A DNA stretch of 64,000 bases from Euonymus europaeus. Lineage: Eukaryota > Streptophyta > Magnoliopsida > Celastrales > Celastraceae. The stretch is taken from assembly GCA_963580455.1 (NCBI GenBank), contig OY756958.1, positions 9,498,501 to 9,562,500 of the forward strand, given 5' to 3'. Of this stretch, positions 1 through 12,273 are shown in pieces. The position numbers were made by a program, and so were the translations under genes. The notes under the pieces are model-generated. The model ran no database searches. It was not told the DNA's origin and saw only the letters and a program-made list of their open reading frames with translations. Position 1 is the first letter of the stretch. Each line of letters starts with the position of its first letter.

Positions 1-2080
1 ACTCTCTCTATGGAGTAGCTTTTAGGGGTTTTGTATATTTGTCATTGATAGTTGGTGTTTTGGCATCAAAATAATCTAAGAAGTCTATACTCGTAAAACT
101 TTACATAGAAGAACAATAAAAAGTTTACACTGAGCAACTTTGATAGTCCGAACTTGTACAACTCACTCTATGGAGGTGTTTTAAACGGTTTTGTCTATTT
201 GTCATAGAAAGTTGGGGTTTTGGCATCAAAATAATCTGGGAAGCTTATACTCGTAAAATTTGACATAGAAGAACAATAAAAAGTGTACACCGAGCAATGT
301 TTATGGTTCGAAGTTGCACAACTCTCGCTATGGAGGAGCTTTAAACGGTTTTGTCCATTTGTCATAGAAAGTTGGGGTTTTCGCATCGAAATAATCTAGG
401 ATGCTTATAGTCATAAAATTTGACATAGAAGAACAATAAAAAGTGTAAATCGAGCAACTTTTATGGCCCGAAGTTGCTCAACTCTCTCTATGGAGTAGCT
501 TTAAACGGTTTAGTCCATTTGTCATAGAAAGTTGGGGTTTTGTATTCGAAATAATCTAGGAAGCTTATACTCGTAAAATTTGACATAGAAGAACAATAAG
601 AAGTGTATACCGAGCAACTTTGATAGTCCGAAGTTGCAGAACTCACTCTATGGAGGAGCTTTAAACGGTTTTGACCATTTGTCATAGAAAGTTGGGATTT
701 TGGCATCGAAATAATCTAAGATGCTTATAGTCATAAAATTTGACATAGAAGAACAATAAAAAGTGTACACCGAGCAACTTTTATGATCCGAAGTTGCTCA
801 ACTCTCTCTATGGAGTAGCTTTAAACGGTTTTGTCCTTTTGTCATAGAAAGTAGGGGTTTTGGAATCGAAACAATCTAGGAAGCTTATACTCGTAAAATT
901 TGACATAGAAGAACAATAAAAAGTTTACACCGAGCAACTTTGATAGTCCGAAGTTGCACAACTTTCTCTATGGAGGAGCTTTTGACGTTTTTGTCCATTT
1001 CTCATAGAAAGTTGGGGTTTTGGCATCGAAATAATCTAGGATGCTTATAGTCGTAAAATTTGACATAGAATAACAATAAAAAGTGTACACCGAGCAACTT
1101 TGATAGTCTGAAGTTGCACAACTCACTCTATAGAGGAGCTTTAAACGGTTTTGTCCATTTGTCATAGAAAGTTGGGGTTTTCACACCGAAATAATCTAGG
1201 AAGCTTATACTCGTAAAATTTGACATAGAAGAACAATAAAATGTTTACATCGAGCAACTTTGATAGTCCGACGTTTCACAACTCTCTCTATGGAGGAGCT
1301 TTTGACGTTTTTGTCCAATTGTTGTAGAAAGTTGGGGTTTTGGCATCGAAATAATCTAGGAAGCTTGTCCTCGTAAAATTTGACATACAAGAAGAATAAA
1401 AAGTGTACACCGAGCAACTTTGATAGTCCCATGTTGAACAACTCACTCTATGGAGGAGCTTTAAACGGTTTTGACCATTTATCATAGAAAGTTGAGGTTT
1501 TGGCATCGAAATAATCTAAGAAGCTTATACTCGTAAAATTTGACATAGAAGAACAATAAAAAGTGTACACCGAGCAACTTTGATAGTCCGATGTTGTACA
1601 ACTCACTCTATGGAGGAACATTAAACGGTTTTGTCCATTTGTCATAGAATGTTGGGGTTTAGGCATCAAAATAATCTAGGAAGCCTATACTCGTAAAATT
1701 TGACATAGAAGAACAATAAAAAGTGTACACCGAGCAACTTTGATAGTCCGAAGTTGCACAACTCTCTCTATGGAAGAGCTTTTAACGATTTTGTCCATTT
1801 GTCATAGAAAGTTGGGGTTTTGGCATCGAAATAATCTAGGATGCTTATAGTCGTAAAATTTGACATTGAAGAACAATAAAAAGTGTACACCGAACAAGTT
1901 TTATGGTCCGGAATTGCTCAACTCTCACTATGGAGTATCTTTAAACGGTTTTGTCCATTTCTCATTGATAGATGTGGTTTTGGAATCACAATAATCCAGC
2001 AAGCATATACTCGTAAAATTTGACATAGAAGAACAATAAAAAGTGTAGATCGAGCAACTTTTATGGTCAAAAGTTGCTCA
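1..2080. repeat. Full-length domain A HOR copy (13 monomers)
   Basis: This is the reference copy of the 2,080-bp unit. Thirteen monomers run from the TTTTAGGGG type at 1 to the ATGTGG/TCAAAAGTTG type ending at 2080. Nearly the same sequence restarts at 2081; in the first 60 bases only the change from TTTTAGGGG to TTTTAAGGG was noticed. The monomers within the unit differ from one another far more than the equivalent monomers of successive units do, which is the defining pattern of a HOR. Confidence 0.9.
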
Positions 2081-5000
2081 ACTCTCTCTATGGAGTAGCT
2101 TTTAAGGGTTTTGTATATTTGTCATTGATAGTTGGTGTTTTGGCATCAAAATAATCTAAGAAGTCTATACTCGTAAAACTTTACATAGAAGAACAATAAA
2201 AAGTTTACACCGAGCAACTTTGATAGTCCGAACTTGTACAACTCACTCTATGGAGGTGTTTTAAACGGTTTTGTCTATTTGTCATAGAAAGTTGGGGTTT
2301 TGGCATCAAAATAATCTGGGAAGCTTATACTCGTAAAATTTGACATAGAAGAACAATAAAAAGTGTACACCGAGCAATGTTTATTGTTCGAAGTTGCACA
2401 ACTCTCGCTATGGAGGAGCTTTAAACGGTTTTGTCCATTTGTCATAGAAAGTTGGGGTTTTCGCATCGAAATAATCTAGGATGCTTATAGTCATAAAATT
2501 TGACATAGAAGAACAATAAAAAGTGTAAATCGAGCAACTTTTATGGCCCGAAGTTGCTCAACTCTCTCTATGGAGTAGCTTTAAACGGTTTAGTCCATTT
2601 GTCATAGAAAGTTGGGGTTTTGTATTCGAAATAATCTAGGAAGCTTATACTCGTAAAATTTGACATAGAAGAACAATAAGAAGTGTATACCGAGCAACTT
2701 TGATAGTCCGAAGTTGCAGAACTCACTCTATGGAGGAGCTTTAAACGGTTTTGACCATTTGTCATAGAAAGTTGGGATTTTGGCATCGAAATAATCTAAG
2801 ATGCTTATAGTCATAAAATTTGACGTAGAATAACAATAAAAAGTGTACACCGAGCAACTTTTATGATCCGAAGTTGCTCAACTCTCTCTATGGAGTAGCT
2901 CTAAACGGTTTTGTCCTTTTGTCATAGAAAGTAGGGGTTTTGGAATCGAAACAATCTAGGAAGCTTATACTCGTAAAATTTGACATAGAAGAACAATAAA
3001 AAGTTTACACCGAGCAACTTTGATAGTCCGAAGTTGCACAACTTTCTCTATGGAGGAGCTTTTGACGTTTTTGTCCATTTCTCATAGAAAGTTGGGGTTT
3101 TGGCATCGAAATAATCTAGGATGCTTATAGTCGTAAAATTTGACATAGAATAACAATAAAAAGTGTACACCGAGCAACTTTGATAGTCTGAAGTTGCACA
3201 ACTCACTCTATAGAGGAGCTTTAAACGGTTTTGTCCATTTGTCATAGAAAGTTGGGGTTTTCACACCGAAATAATCTAGGAAGCTTATACTCGTAAAATT
3301 TGACATAGAAGAACAATAAAATGTTTACATCGAGCAACTTTGATAGTCCGACGTTTCACAACTCTCTCTATGGAGGAGCTTTTGACGTTTTTGTCCAATT
3401 GTTGTAGAAAGTTGGGGTTTTGGCATCGAAATAATCTACGAAGCTTGTCCTCGTAAAATTTGACATACAAGAAGAATAAAAAGTGTACACCGAGCAACTT
3501 TGATAGTCCAATGTTGAACAACTCACTCTATGGAGGAGCTTTAAACGGTTTTGACCATTTATCATAGAAAGTTGATGTTTTGGCATCGAAATAATCTAAG
3601 AAGCTTATACTCGTAAAATTTGACATAGAAGAACAATAAAAAGTGTACACCGAGCAACTTTAATAGTCCGATGTTGTACAACTCACTCTATGGAGGAACA
3701 TTAAACGGTTTTGTCCATTTGTCATAGAATGTTGGGGTTTTGGCATCAAAATAATCTAGGAAGCCTATACTCGTAAAATTTGACATAGAAGAACAATAAA
3801 AAGTGTACACCGAGCAACTTTGATAGTCCGAAGTTGCACAACTCTCTCTATGGAAGAGCTTTTAACATTTTTGTCCATTTGTCATAGAAAGTTGGGGTTT
3901 TGGCATCGAAATAATCTAGGATGCTTATAGTCATAAAATTTGACATAGAAGAACAATAAAAAGTGTACACCGAGCAACTTTTATGATCCGAAGTTGCTCA
4001 ACTCTCTCTATGGAGTTGCTTTAAACGGTTTTGTCCTTTTGTCATAGAAAGTAGGGGTTTTGGAATCGAAACAATCTAGGAAGCTTATACTCGTAAAATT
4101 TGACATAGAAGAACAATAAAAAGTTTACACCGAGCAACTTTGATAGTCCGAAGTTGCACAACTTTCTCTATGGAGGAGCTTTTGACATTTTTGTCCATTT
4201 CTCATAGAAAGTTGGGGTTTTGGCATCGAAATAATCTAGGATGCTTATAGTCGTAAAATTTGACATAGAATAACAATAAAAAGTGTACACCGAGCAACTT
4301 TGATAGTCTGAAGTTGCACAACTCACTCTATAGAGGAGCTTTAAACGGTTTTGTCCATTTGTCATAGAAAGTTGGGGTTTTCACACCGAAATAATCTAGG
4401 AAGCTTATACTCGTAAAATTTGACATAGAAGAACAATAAAATGTTTACATCGAGCAACTTTGATAGTCCGACGTTTCACAACTCTCTCTATGGAGGAGCT
4501 TTTGACGTTTTTGTCCAATTGTTGTAGAAAGTTGGGGTTTTGGCATCGAAATAATCTAGGAAGCTTGTCCTCGTAAAATTTGACATACAAGAAGAATAAA
4601 AAGTGTACACCGAGCAACTTTGATAGTCCAATATTGAACAACTCACTCTATGGAGGAGCTTTAAACGGTTTTGACCATTTATCATAGAAAGTTGAGGTTT
4701 TGGCATCGAAATAATCTAAGAAGCTTATACTCGTAAAATTTGACATAGAAGAACAATAAAAAGTGTACACCGAGCAACTTTGATAGTCCGATGTTGTACA
4801 ACTCACTCTATGGAGGAACATTAAACGGTTTTGTCCATTTGTCATAGAATGTTGGGGTTTTGGCATCAAAATAATCTAGGAAGCCTATACTCGTAAAATT
4901 TGACATAGAAAAACAATAAAAAGTGTACACCGAGCAACTTTGATAGTCCGAAGTTGCACAACTCTCTCTATGGAAGAGCTTTTAACGTTTTTGTCCTTTT

Positions 5001-5280
5001 GTCATAGAAAGTTGGGGTTTTGGCATCGAAATAATCTAGGATGCTTATAGTCGTAAAATTTGACATAGAAGAACAATAAAAAGTGTACACCGAACAAGTT
5101 TTATGGTCCGGAATTGCTCAACTCTCACTATGGAGTATCTTTAAACGGTTTTGTCCATTTCTCATTGATAGATGTGGTTTTGGAATCAAAATAATCCAGC
5201 AAGCATATACTCGTAAAATTTGACATAGAAGAACAATAAAAAGTGTAGATCGAGCAACTTTTATGGTCAAAAGTTGCTCA
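2081..5280. repeat. Expanded HOR copy: 20 monomers, 13 plus a 7-monomer duplication
   Basis: It begins like the first copy but is 3,200 bp long. The extra 1,120 bp is a tandem duplication of seven monomers: the block at about 2,781-3,900 is repeated at about 3,901-5,020. The marker trio CTTTCTCTATGG, CTATAGAGG and GTTGTAGAAAG occurs first around 3,040-3,420 and again around 4,160-4,540. After about 5,020 the order resumes as in the first copy, ending with the ATGTGG-type monomer. Confidence 0.9.
3901..5020. repeat. 1,120-bp tandem duplicate (seven monomers) of about 2,781-3,900
   Basis: Matched landmarks are offset by 1,120 bp, for example CTTTCTCTATGG at about 3,041 and 4,161. The junction lies near 3,901-3,935, where a monomer that normally reads TAGTCGTAAAA instead continues as the earlier TAGTCATAAAA monomer. 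Unequal crossing over between out-of-register monomers explains this without breaking the 160-bp phase. The exact breakpoint is uncertain because both partners are nearly identical there. Confidence 0.85.
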
Positions 5281-7360
5281 ACTCTCTCTATGGAGTAGCT
5301 TTTAAGGGTTTTGTCTATTTGTCATTGATAGTTGGTGTTTTGGCATCAAAATAATCTAAGAAGTCTATACTCGTAAAACTTTACATAGAAGAACAATAAA
5401 AAGTTTACACCGAGCAACTTTGATAGTCCGAACTTGTACAACTCACTCTATGGAGGAGTTTTAAACGGTTTTGTCTATTTGTCATAGAAAGTTGGGGTTT
5501 TGGCATCAAAATAATCTGGGAAGCTTATACTCGTAAAAATTGACATAGAAGAACAATAAAAAGTGTACACCGAACAATGTTTATGGTTCGAAGTTGCACA
5601 ACTCTCGCTATGGAGGAGCTTTAAACGGTTTTGTCCATTTGTCAAAGAAAGTTGGGATTTTCGCATCGAAATAATCTAGGATGCTTATAGTCATAAAATT
5701 TGACATAGAAGAACAATAAAAAGTGTAAATCGAACAACTTTTATGGCCCGAAGTTGCTCAACTCTCTCTATGGAGTAGCTTTAAACGGTTTAGTCCATTT
5801 TTCATAGAAAGTTCGGGTTTTGTATTCGAAATAATCTAGGAAGCTTATACTCGTAAAATTTGACATAGAAGAACAATAAGAAGTGTATACCGAGCAACTT
5901 TGATAGTACGAAGTTGCACAACTCACTCTATGGAGGAGCTTTAAACGGTTTTGACCATTTGTCATAGAAAGTTGGGATTTTGGCATCGAAATAATCTAAG
6001 ATGCTTATAGTCATAAAATTTGACATAGAATAACAATAAAAAGTGTACACCGAGCAACTTTTATGATCCGAAGTTGCTCAACTCTCTCTATGGAGTAGCT
6101 TTAAACGGTTTTGTCCTTTTGTCATAGAAAGTAGGGGTTTTGGAATCGAAACAATCTAGGAAGCTTATACTCGTAAAATTTGACATAGAAGAACAATAAA
6201 AAGTTTACACCGAGCAACTTTGATAGTCCGAAGTTGCACAACTTTCTCTATGGAGGAGCTTTTGACGTTTTTCTCCATTTCTCATAGAAAGTTGGGGTTT
6301 TGGCATCGAAATAATCTAGGATGCTTATAGTCGTAAAATTTGACATAGAATAACAATAAAAAGTGTACACCGAGCAACTTTGATAGTCTGAAGTTGCACA
6401 ACTCACTCTATAGAGGAGCTTTAAACGGTTTTGTCCATTTGTCATAGAAAGTTGGGGTTTTCACAACGAAATAATCTAGGAAGCTTATACTCGTAAAATT
6501 TGACATAGAAGAACAATAAAATGTTTACATCGAGCAACTTTGATAGTCCGACGTTTCACAACTCTCTCTATGGAGGAGCTTTTGACGTTTTTGTCCAATT
6601 GTTGTAGAAAGTTGGGGTTTTGGCATCGAAATAATCTACGAAGCTTGTCCTCGTAAAATTTGACATACAAGAAGAATAAAAAGTGTACACCGAGCAACTT
6701 TGATAGTCCAATGTTGAACAACTCACTCTATGGAGGAGCTTTAAACGGTTTTGACCATTTATCATAGAAAGTTGAGGTTTTGGCATCAAAATAATCTAAG
6801 AAGCTTATACTCGTAAAATTTGACATAGAAGAACAATAAAAAGTGTACACCGAGCAACTTTGATAGTCCGATGTTGTACAACTCACTCTATGGAGGAACA
6901 TTAAACGGTTTTGTCCATTTGTCATAGAATGTTGGGGTTTTGGCATCAAAATAATCTAGGAAGCCTATACTCGTAAAATTTGACATAGAAGAACAATAAA
7001 AAGTGTACACCGAGCAACTTTGATAGTCCGAAGTTGCACAACCCTCTCTATGGAAGAGCTTTTAACGTTTTTGTCCATTTGTCATAGAAAGTTGGGGTTT
7101 TGGCATCGAAATAATCTAGGATGCTTATAGTCGTAAAATTTGACATTGAAGAACAATAAAAAGTGTAGACCGAACAAGTTTTATGGTCCGGAATTGCTCA
7201 ACTCTCACTATGGAGTATCTTTAAACGGTTTTGTCCATTTCTCATTGATAGATGTGGTTTTGGAATCAAAATAATCCAGCAAGCATATACTCGTAAAATT
7301 TGACATAGAAGAACAATAAAAAGTGTAGATCGAGCAACTTTTATGGTCAAAAGTTGCTCA
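5281..7360. repeat. Full-length domain A HOR copy (13 monomers)
   Basis: It matches the first 2,080-bp copy monomer by monomer, including CTATAGAGG near 6,410, GTTGTAGAAAG near 6,601 and the GAATGTTGGGG monomer near 6,921. Scattered single-base differences are present, such as AAAAATTGAC at about 5,535 in place of AAAATTTGAC. Confidence 0.9.
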
Positions 7361-8000
7361 ACTCTCTCTATGGAGTAGCTTTTAAGGGTTTTGTCTATTT
7401 GTCATTGATAGTTGGTGTTTTGGCATCAAAATAATCTAAGAAGCCTATACTCGTAAAACTTTACATAGAAGAACAATAAAAAGTTTACACCGAGCAACTT
7501 TGATAGTCCGAAGTTGTACAACTCACTCTATGGAGGAGTTTTAAACGGTTTTGTCTATTTGTCATAGAAAGTTGGGGTTTTGGCATCAAAATAATCTAGG
7601 AAGCTTATACTCGTAAAATTTGACATAGAAGAACAATAAAAAGTGTACACCGAGCAATGTTTATGGTTCGAAGTTGCACAACTCTCGCTATGGAGGAGCT
7701 TTAAACGGTTTTGTCCATTTGTCATAGAAAGTTGGGGTTTTGGCATCGAAATAATCTAGGATGCTTATAGTCGTAAAATTTGACATTGAAGAACAATAAA
7801 AAGTGTACACCGAACAAGTTTTATGGTCCGGAATTGCTCAACTCTCACTATGGAGTATCTTTAAACGGTTTTGTCCATTTCTCATTGATAGATGTGGTTT
7901 TGGAATCAAAATAATCCAGCAAGCATATACTCGTAAAATTTGATATAGAAGAACAATAAAAAGTGTAGAGCGAGCAACTTTTATGGTCAAAAGTTGCTCA
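7361..8000. repeat. Truncated HOR copy, 4 monomers (9-monomer deletion)
   Basis: The copy contains the first three monomers of the unit and then, from about 7,741, switches directly to the end of the unit (TGACATTGAAG, then the CTCATTGATAGATGTGG monomer). Nine monomers, 1,440 bp, are missing and the phase is kept. The same junction recurs at about 9,981. Confidence 0.87.
7512..7523. other. Perfect 12-bp palindrome AGTTGTACAACT
   Basis: In monomers where GTTGCACAAC is GTTGTACAAC the short dyad becomes a perfect palindrome; this copy is 12 bp. A copy of the HOR monomer has it again near 9,752. Related monomers with GATGTTGTACAACTC (for example near 1,592) hold a 10-bp version. Confidence 0.8.
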
Positions 8001-9600
8001 ACTCTCTCTATGGAGTAGCTTTTAAGGGTTTTGTCTATTTGTCATTGATAGTTGGTGTTTTGGCATCAAAATAATCTAAGAAGTCTATACTCGTAAAACT
8101 TTACATAGAAGAACAATAAAAAGTTTACACCGAGCAACTTTGATAGTCCGAACTTGTACAACTCACTCTATGGAGGAGTTTTAAACGGTTTTGTCTATTT
8201 GTCATAGAAAGTTGGGGTTTTGGCATCAAAATAATCTGGGAAGCTTATACTCGTAAAATTTGACATAGAAGAACAATAAAAAGTGTACACCGAGCAATGT
8301 TTATGGTTCGAAGTTGCACAACTCTCGCTATGGAGGAGCTTTAAACGGTTTTGTCCATTTGTCATAGAAAGTTGGGGTTTTCGCATCGAAATAATCTAGG
8401 ATGCTTATAGTCATAAAATTTGACATAGAAGAACAATAAAAAGTGTAAATCGAGCAACTTTTATGGCCCGAAGTTGCTCAACTCTCTCTATGGAGTAGCT
8501 TTAAACGGTTTAGTCCATTTGTCATAGAAAGTTCGGGTTTTGTATTCGAAATAATCTAGGAAGCTTATACTCGTAAAATTTGACATAGAAGAACAATAAG
8601 AAGTGTATACCGAGCAACTTTGATAGTCCGAAGTTGCACAACTCACTCTATGGAGGAGCTTTAAACGGTTTTGACCATTTGTCATAGAAAGTTGGGATTT
8701 TGCCATCGAAATAATCTAAGATGCTTATAGTCATAAAATTTGACGTAGAATAACAATAAAAAGTGTACACCGAGCAACTTTTATGATCCGAAGTTGCTCA
8801 ACTCTCTCTATGGAGTAGCTTTAAACGGTTTTGTCCTTTTGTCATAGAAAGTAGGGGTTTTGGAATCGAAACAATCTAGGAAGCTTATACTCGTAAAATT
8901 TGACATAGAAGAACAATAAAAAGTTTACACCGAGCAACTTTGATAGTCCGAAGTTGCACAACTTTCTCTATGGTGGAGCTTTTGACGTTTTTGTCCATTT
9001 CTCATAGAAAGTTGGGGTTTTGGCATCGAAATAATCTAGGATGCTTATAGTCGTAAAATTTGACATAGAATAATAATAAAAAGTGTACACCGAGCAACTT
9101 TGATAGTCTGAAGTTGCACAACTCACTCTATAGAGGAGCTTTAAACGGTTTTGTCCATTTGTCATAGAATGTTGGGGTTTTGGCATCAAAATAATCTAGG
9201 AAGCCTATACTCGTAAAATTTGACATAGAAGAACAATAAAAAGTGTACACCGAGCAACTTTGATAGTCCGAAGTTGCACAACTCTCTCTATGGAAGAGCT
9301 TTTAACGTTTTTGTCCATTTGTCATAGAAAGTTGGGGTTTTGGCATCGAAATAATCTAGGATGCTTATAGTCGTAAAATTTGACATTGAAGAACAATAAA
9401 AAGTGTACACCGAACAAGTTTTATGGTCCGGAATTGCTCAACTCTCACTATGGAGTATCTTTAAACGGTTTTGTCCATTTCTCATTGATAGATGTGGTTT
9501 TGGAATCAAAATAATCCAGCAAGCATATACTCGTAAAATTTGACATAGAAGAACAATAAAAAGTGTAGATCGAGCAACTTTTATGGTCAAAAGTTGCTCA
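8001..9600. repeat. Truncated HOR copy, 10 monomers (3-monomer deletion)
   Basis: The unit is 1,600 bp instead of 2,080. Around 9,120-9,180 a monomer begins as the CTATAGAGG type and ends as the GAATGTTGGGG type that normally lies three monomers further on. The GTTGTAGAAAG monomer of the full unit is absent. This is a chimeric monomer left by a 480-bp in-phase deletion. Confidence 0.87.
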
Positions 9601-10050
9601 ACTCTCTCTATGGAGTAGCTTTTAAGGGTTTTGTCTATTTGTCATTGATAGTTGGTGTTTTGGCATCAAAATAATCTAAGAAGCCTATACTCGTAAAACT
9701 TTACATAGAAGAACAATAAAAAGTTTACACCGAGCAACTTTGATAGTCCGAAGTTGTACAACTCACTCTATGGAGGAGTTTTAAACGGTTTTGTCTATTT
9801 GTCATAGAAAGTTGGGGTTTTGGCATCAAAATAATCTAGGAAGCTTATACTCGTAAAATTTGACATAGAAGAACAATAAAAAGTGTACACCGAGCAATGT
9901 TTATGGTTCGAAGTTGCACAACTCTCGCTATGGAGGAGCTTTAAACGGTTTTGTCCATTTGTCATAGAAAGTTGGGGTTTTGGCATCGAAATAATCTAGG
10001 ATGCTTATAGTCGTAAAATTTGACATTGAAGAACAATAAAAAGTGTACAC
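9601..10050. repeat. Last, incomplete domain A HOR copy
   Basis: It repeats the truncated arrangement seen at 7,361-7,810, including the same fusion into TGACATTGAAG at about 10,021. It is therefore a 2,240-bp tandem copy of the block starting at 7,361. It breaks off near 10,050, where the next monomer is a domain B type (GCCCATTTCTTATTTATAG). Confidence 0.85.
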
Positions 10051-10599
10051 CGAGCAACTTTTATGGTCTGGAATTGCTCAACTCTCACTATGGAGTAGCT
10101 TTTAACGGTTTTGCCCATTTCTTATTTATAGTTGGGGTTTTGGAATCAAAATAATCCAACAAGCATATACTCGTAAAATTTGACATAGAAGAACAATAAA
10201 AAGTGTACACCGAGCAACTTTGATAGTCCGAAGTTGCACAACTCACTCTATCGAGGAGCTTTAAACGGTTTTGTCCATTTGTCATAGAAAGTTGGGGTTT
10301 TGGCATCGAAATAATCTAAGAAGCTTATACTCATAAAATTTTACATAGAAGAACAATAAAAAGTGTACACCGAGCAACTTTGATAGTCCGAAGTTGCAAA
10401 ATTCTCTCTATGGAGGAGCTTTTAATGTTTTTGTCTATTTGTCATAGAAAGTTGGGGTTTTGGCATCGAAATAATCTAGGATGCTTAAAGTCGTAAAATT
10501 TGACATAGAAGAAACATAAAAAGTGTACACCGAGAAACTTTGATAGTCCGACGTTGCACAACTCTCTCTATGGAGGAGCTTTTAACGTTTTTGTCCATT

Positions 10600-10622
10600 T
10601 GTGATAGAAAGTTGGCATCGAA
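10600..10622. repeat. 152-bp monomer: 8-bp deletion in the GTTGGGGTTTTGG region
   Basis: The usual GTTGGGGTTTTGGCATCG is reduced here to GTTGGCATCG, giving a 152-bp monomer and the first break of the 160-bp register in the window. The two flanking GTTGG/TTTTGG elements give a plausible slippage deletion. The same deletion is present near 30,207 in a similar monomer context. Confidence 0.9.
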
Positions 10623-12273
10623 ATAATCTAGGATGCTTATGGTCGTAAAATTTGACATAGAAGAACAATAAAAAGTGTACACTGAGCAACGTTTATGGTC
10701 TGGAATTGCTCAATTCTCACTATGGAGTAGCGTTAAACTGTTTTGTCCATTTCTCATTGATAGATGTGGTTTTGAAATCCAAATAATAGAGCAAGCATAT
10801 ACTCGTAAAATTTGACTTAGAAGAACAATAAAAAGTGTAGACCGAGCAACTTTTATGGCCCGAAGTTGCTCAACTCTCTCTATCGAGTAGCTTTTAACAG
10901 TTTTGTCTATTTGTCATTGATAGTTGGTGTTTTGGCATCGAAATAATCTTAGAAGCTTATACTCGTAAAATTTGACATAGAAGAACAATAAAAACGGTAC
11001 ACCGAGCAACTTTGATAGTCCGATGTTGTACAACTCACTCTATGGAGGAGCTTTAAACGGTTTTATCCATTTTTCATAGAAAGTTAGGGTTTTGGCATCG
11101 AAATAATCTAGGATGCTTATAGTCATAAAATTTGACATAGAAGAACAATAAAAAGTGTACACCGGGCAACTTTTATGGTCCGAAGTTGCTCAACTCTCTC
11201 TATGGAGTAGCTTTAAACGGTTTTATCCATTTGTCATGGAAAGTAGGGGTTTTGGCATCAAAATAATCTTGGAAGCTTATACTCGTAAAATTTGACATAG
11301 AAGAACAATAAAAAGTTTACACCGAGCAACTTCTATGGTCTGAAGTTGCTCAACACTCTCTATGGAGTAGCTTTAAACGGTTTTGACCATTTTTCATAGA
11401 AAATTGGGGTTTTGGCATCGAAATAATCTAGGAAGCTTATACTCGTAAAATTTGACATAGAAGAACAATAAAAAGTGTACACCGAGAAACTTTGATGGTA
11501 CGGAATTGCTCAACTCTCAGTATGAAGTAGCTTTTAACGATTTTGTCCATTTCTCAATGATAGCGGGGTTTTGGCATCGAAATAATCTAGGAAGCTTATA
11601 CTCGTAAAATTTGACATAGAATAACAATAAAAAGTGTACACCGAGCAACTTCGGTAGTCCGAAATTGCACAACTCTCTCTATGGAGGAGCTTTAAACGAT
11701 TTTATCCATTTATTATAGAAGGTTGGTGTTTTGGAATCGAAATAATCTAGGAAAATTGTATTCGTAAAATGGCACATAGAAGAACAATAAAAAGTGTACA
11801 CCGAGCAACTTTGATAGTCTGATGTTGCACAACTCACTCTATGGAAGAGCTTTAGACGGTTTTGACCATTTGTCACAGAAAGTTGGGGTTTTGGCATCGA
11901 AATAATCTAGGAAGCTTATACTCGTAAATTTTGACATAGAAGAACAATAAAAAGTGTACACCGAGCAACTTTGATAGTCCGAAGTTGCACAACTCTCTCT
12001 ATGGAGTAGCTTTTAACGTTTTTGTGCATTTGTCATAGAAAGTTGGGGTTTTGGCATCGAAATAATCTAGGATGCTTTTAGTCGTAAAATTTGACATAGA
12101 AGAACAATAAAAAGTGTCCACCGAGCAACTTTTATGGTCCGGAATTACTCAACTCTCACTATGGAGTAGCTTTAAACGGTTTTGTCCATTTCTCATTGAT
12201 AGATGTGGTTTTGGAATCAAAATAATCCAGCAAGCATATACTCGTAAAATTTGACATAGAAGAATAATAAAAA

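Larger units (their letters stand above)
1..10050. repeat. Domain A: 13-monomer higher-order repeat (2,080-bp unit) and derivatives
   Basis: Monomers in this block differ clearly from their neighbours, but each closely matches the one 2,080 bp away. The unit start I use is the monomer with TTTTAGGGG or TTTTAAGGG followed by GTCATTGATAGTTGGTG, at 1, 2081, 5281, 7361, 8001 and 9601. These starts are spaced 2,080, 3,200, 2,080, 640 and 1,600 bp, all multiples of 160. Register is exact: TGGCATC begins at 221 and again at 10,461, a distance of 64 x 160. Diagnostic monomers inside the unit include one with CTATAGAGG, one with GTTGTAGAAAG, and a last one with CTCATTGATAGATGTGG. The domain ends near 10,050, where monomers switch to the types of domain B. 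Confidence 0.93.
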
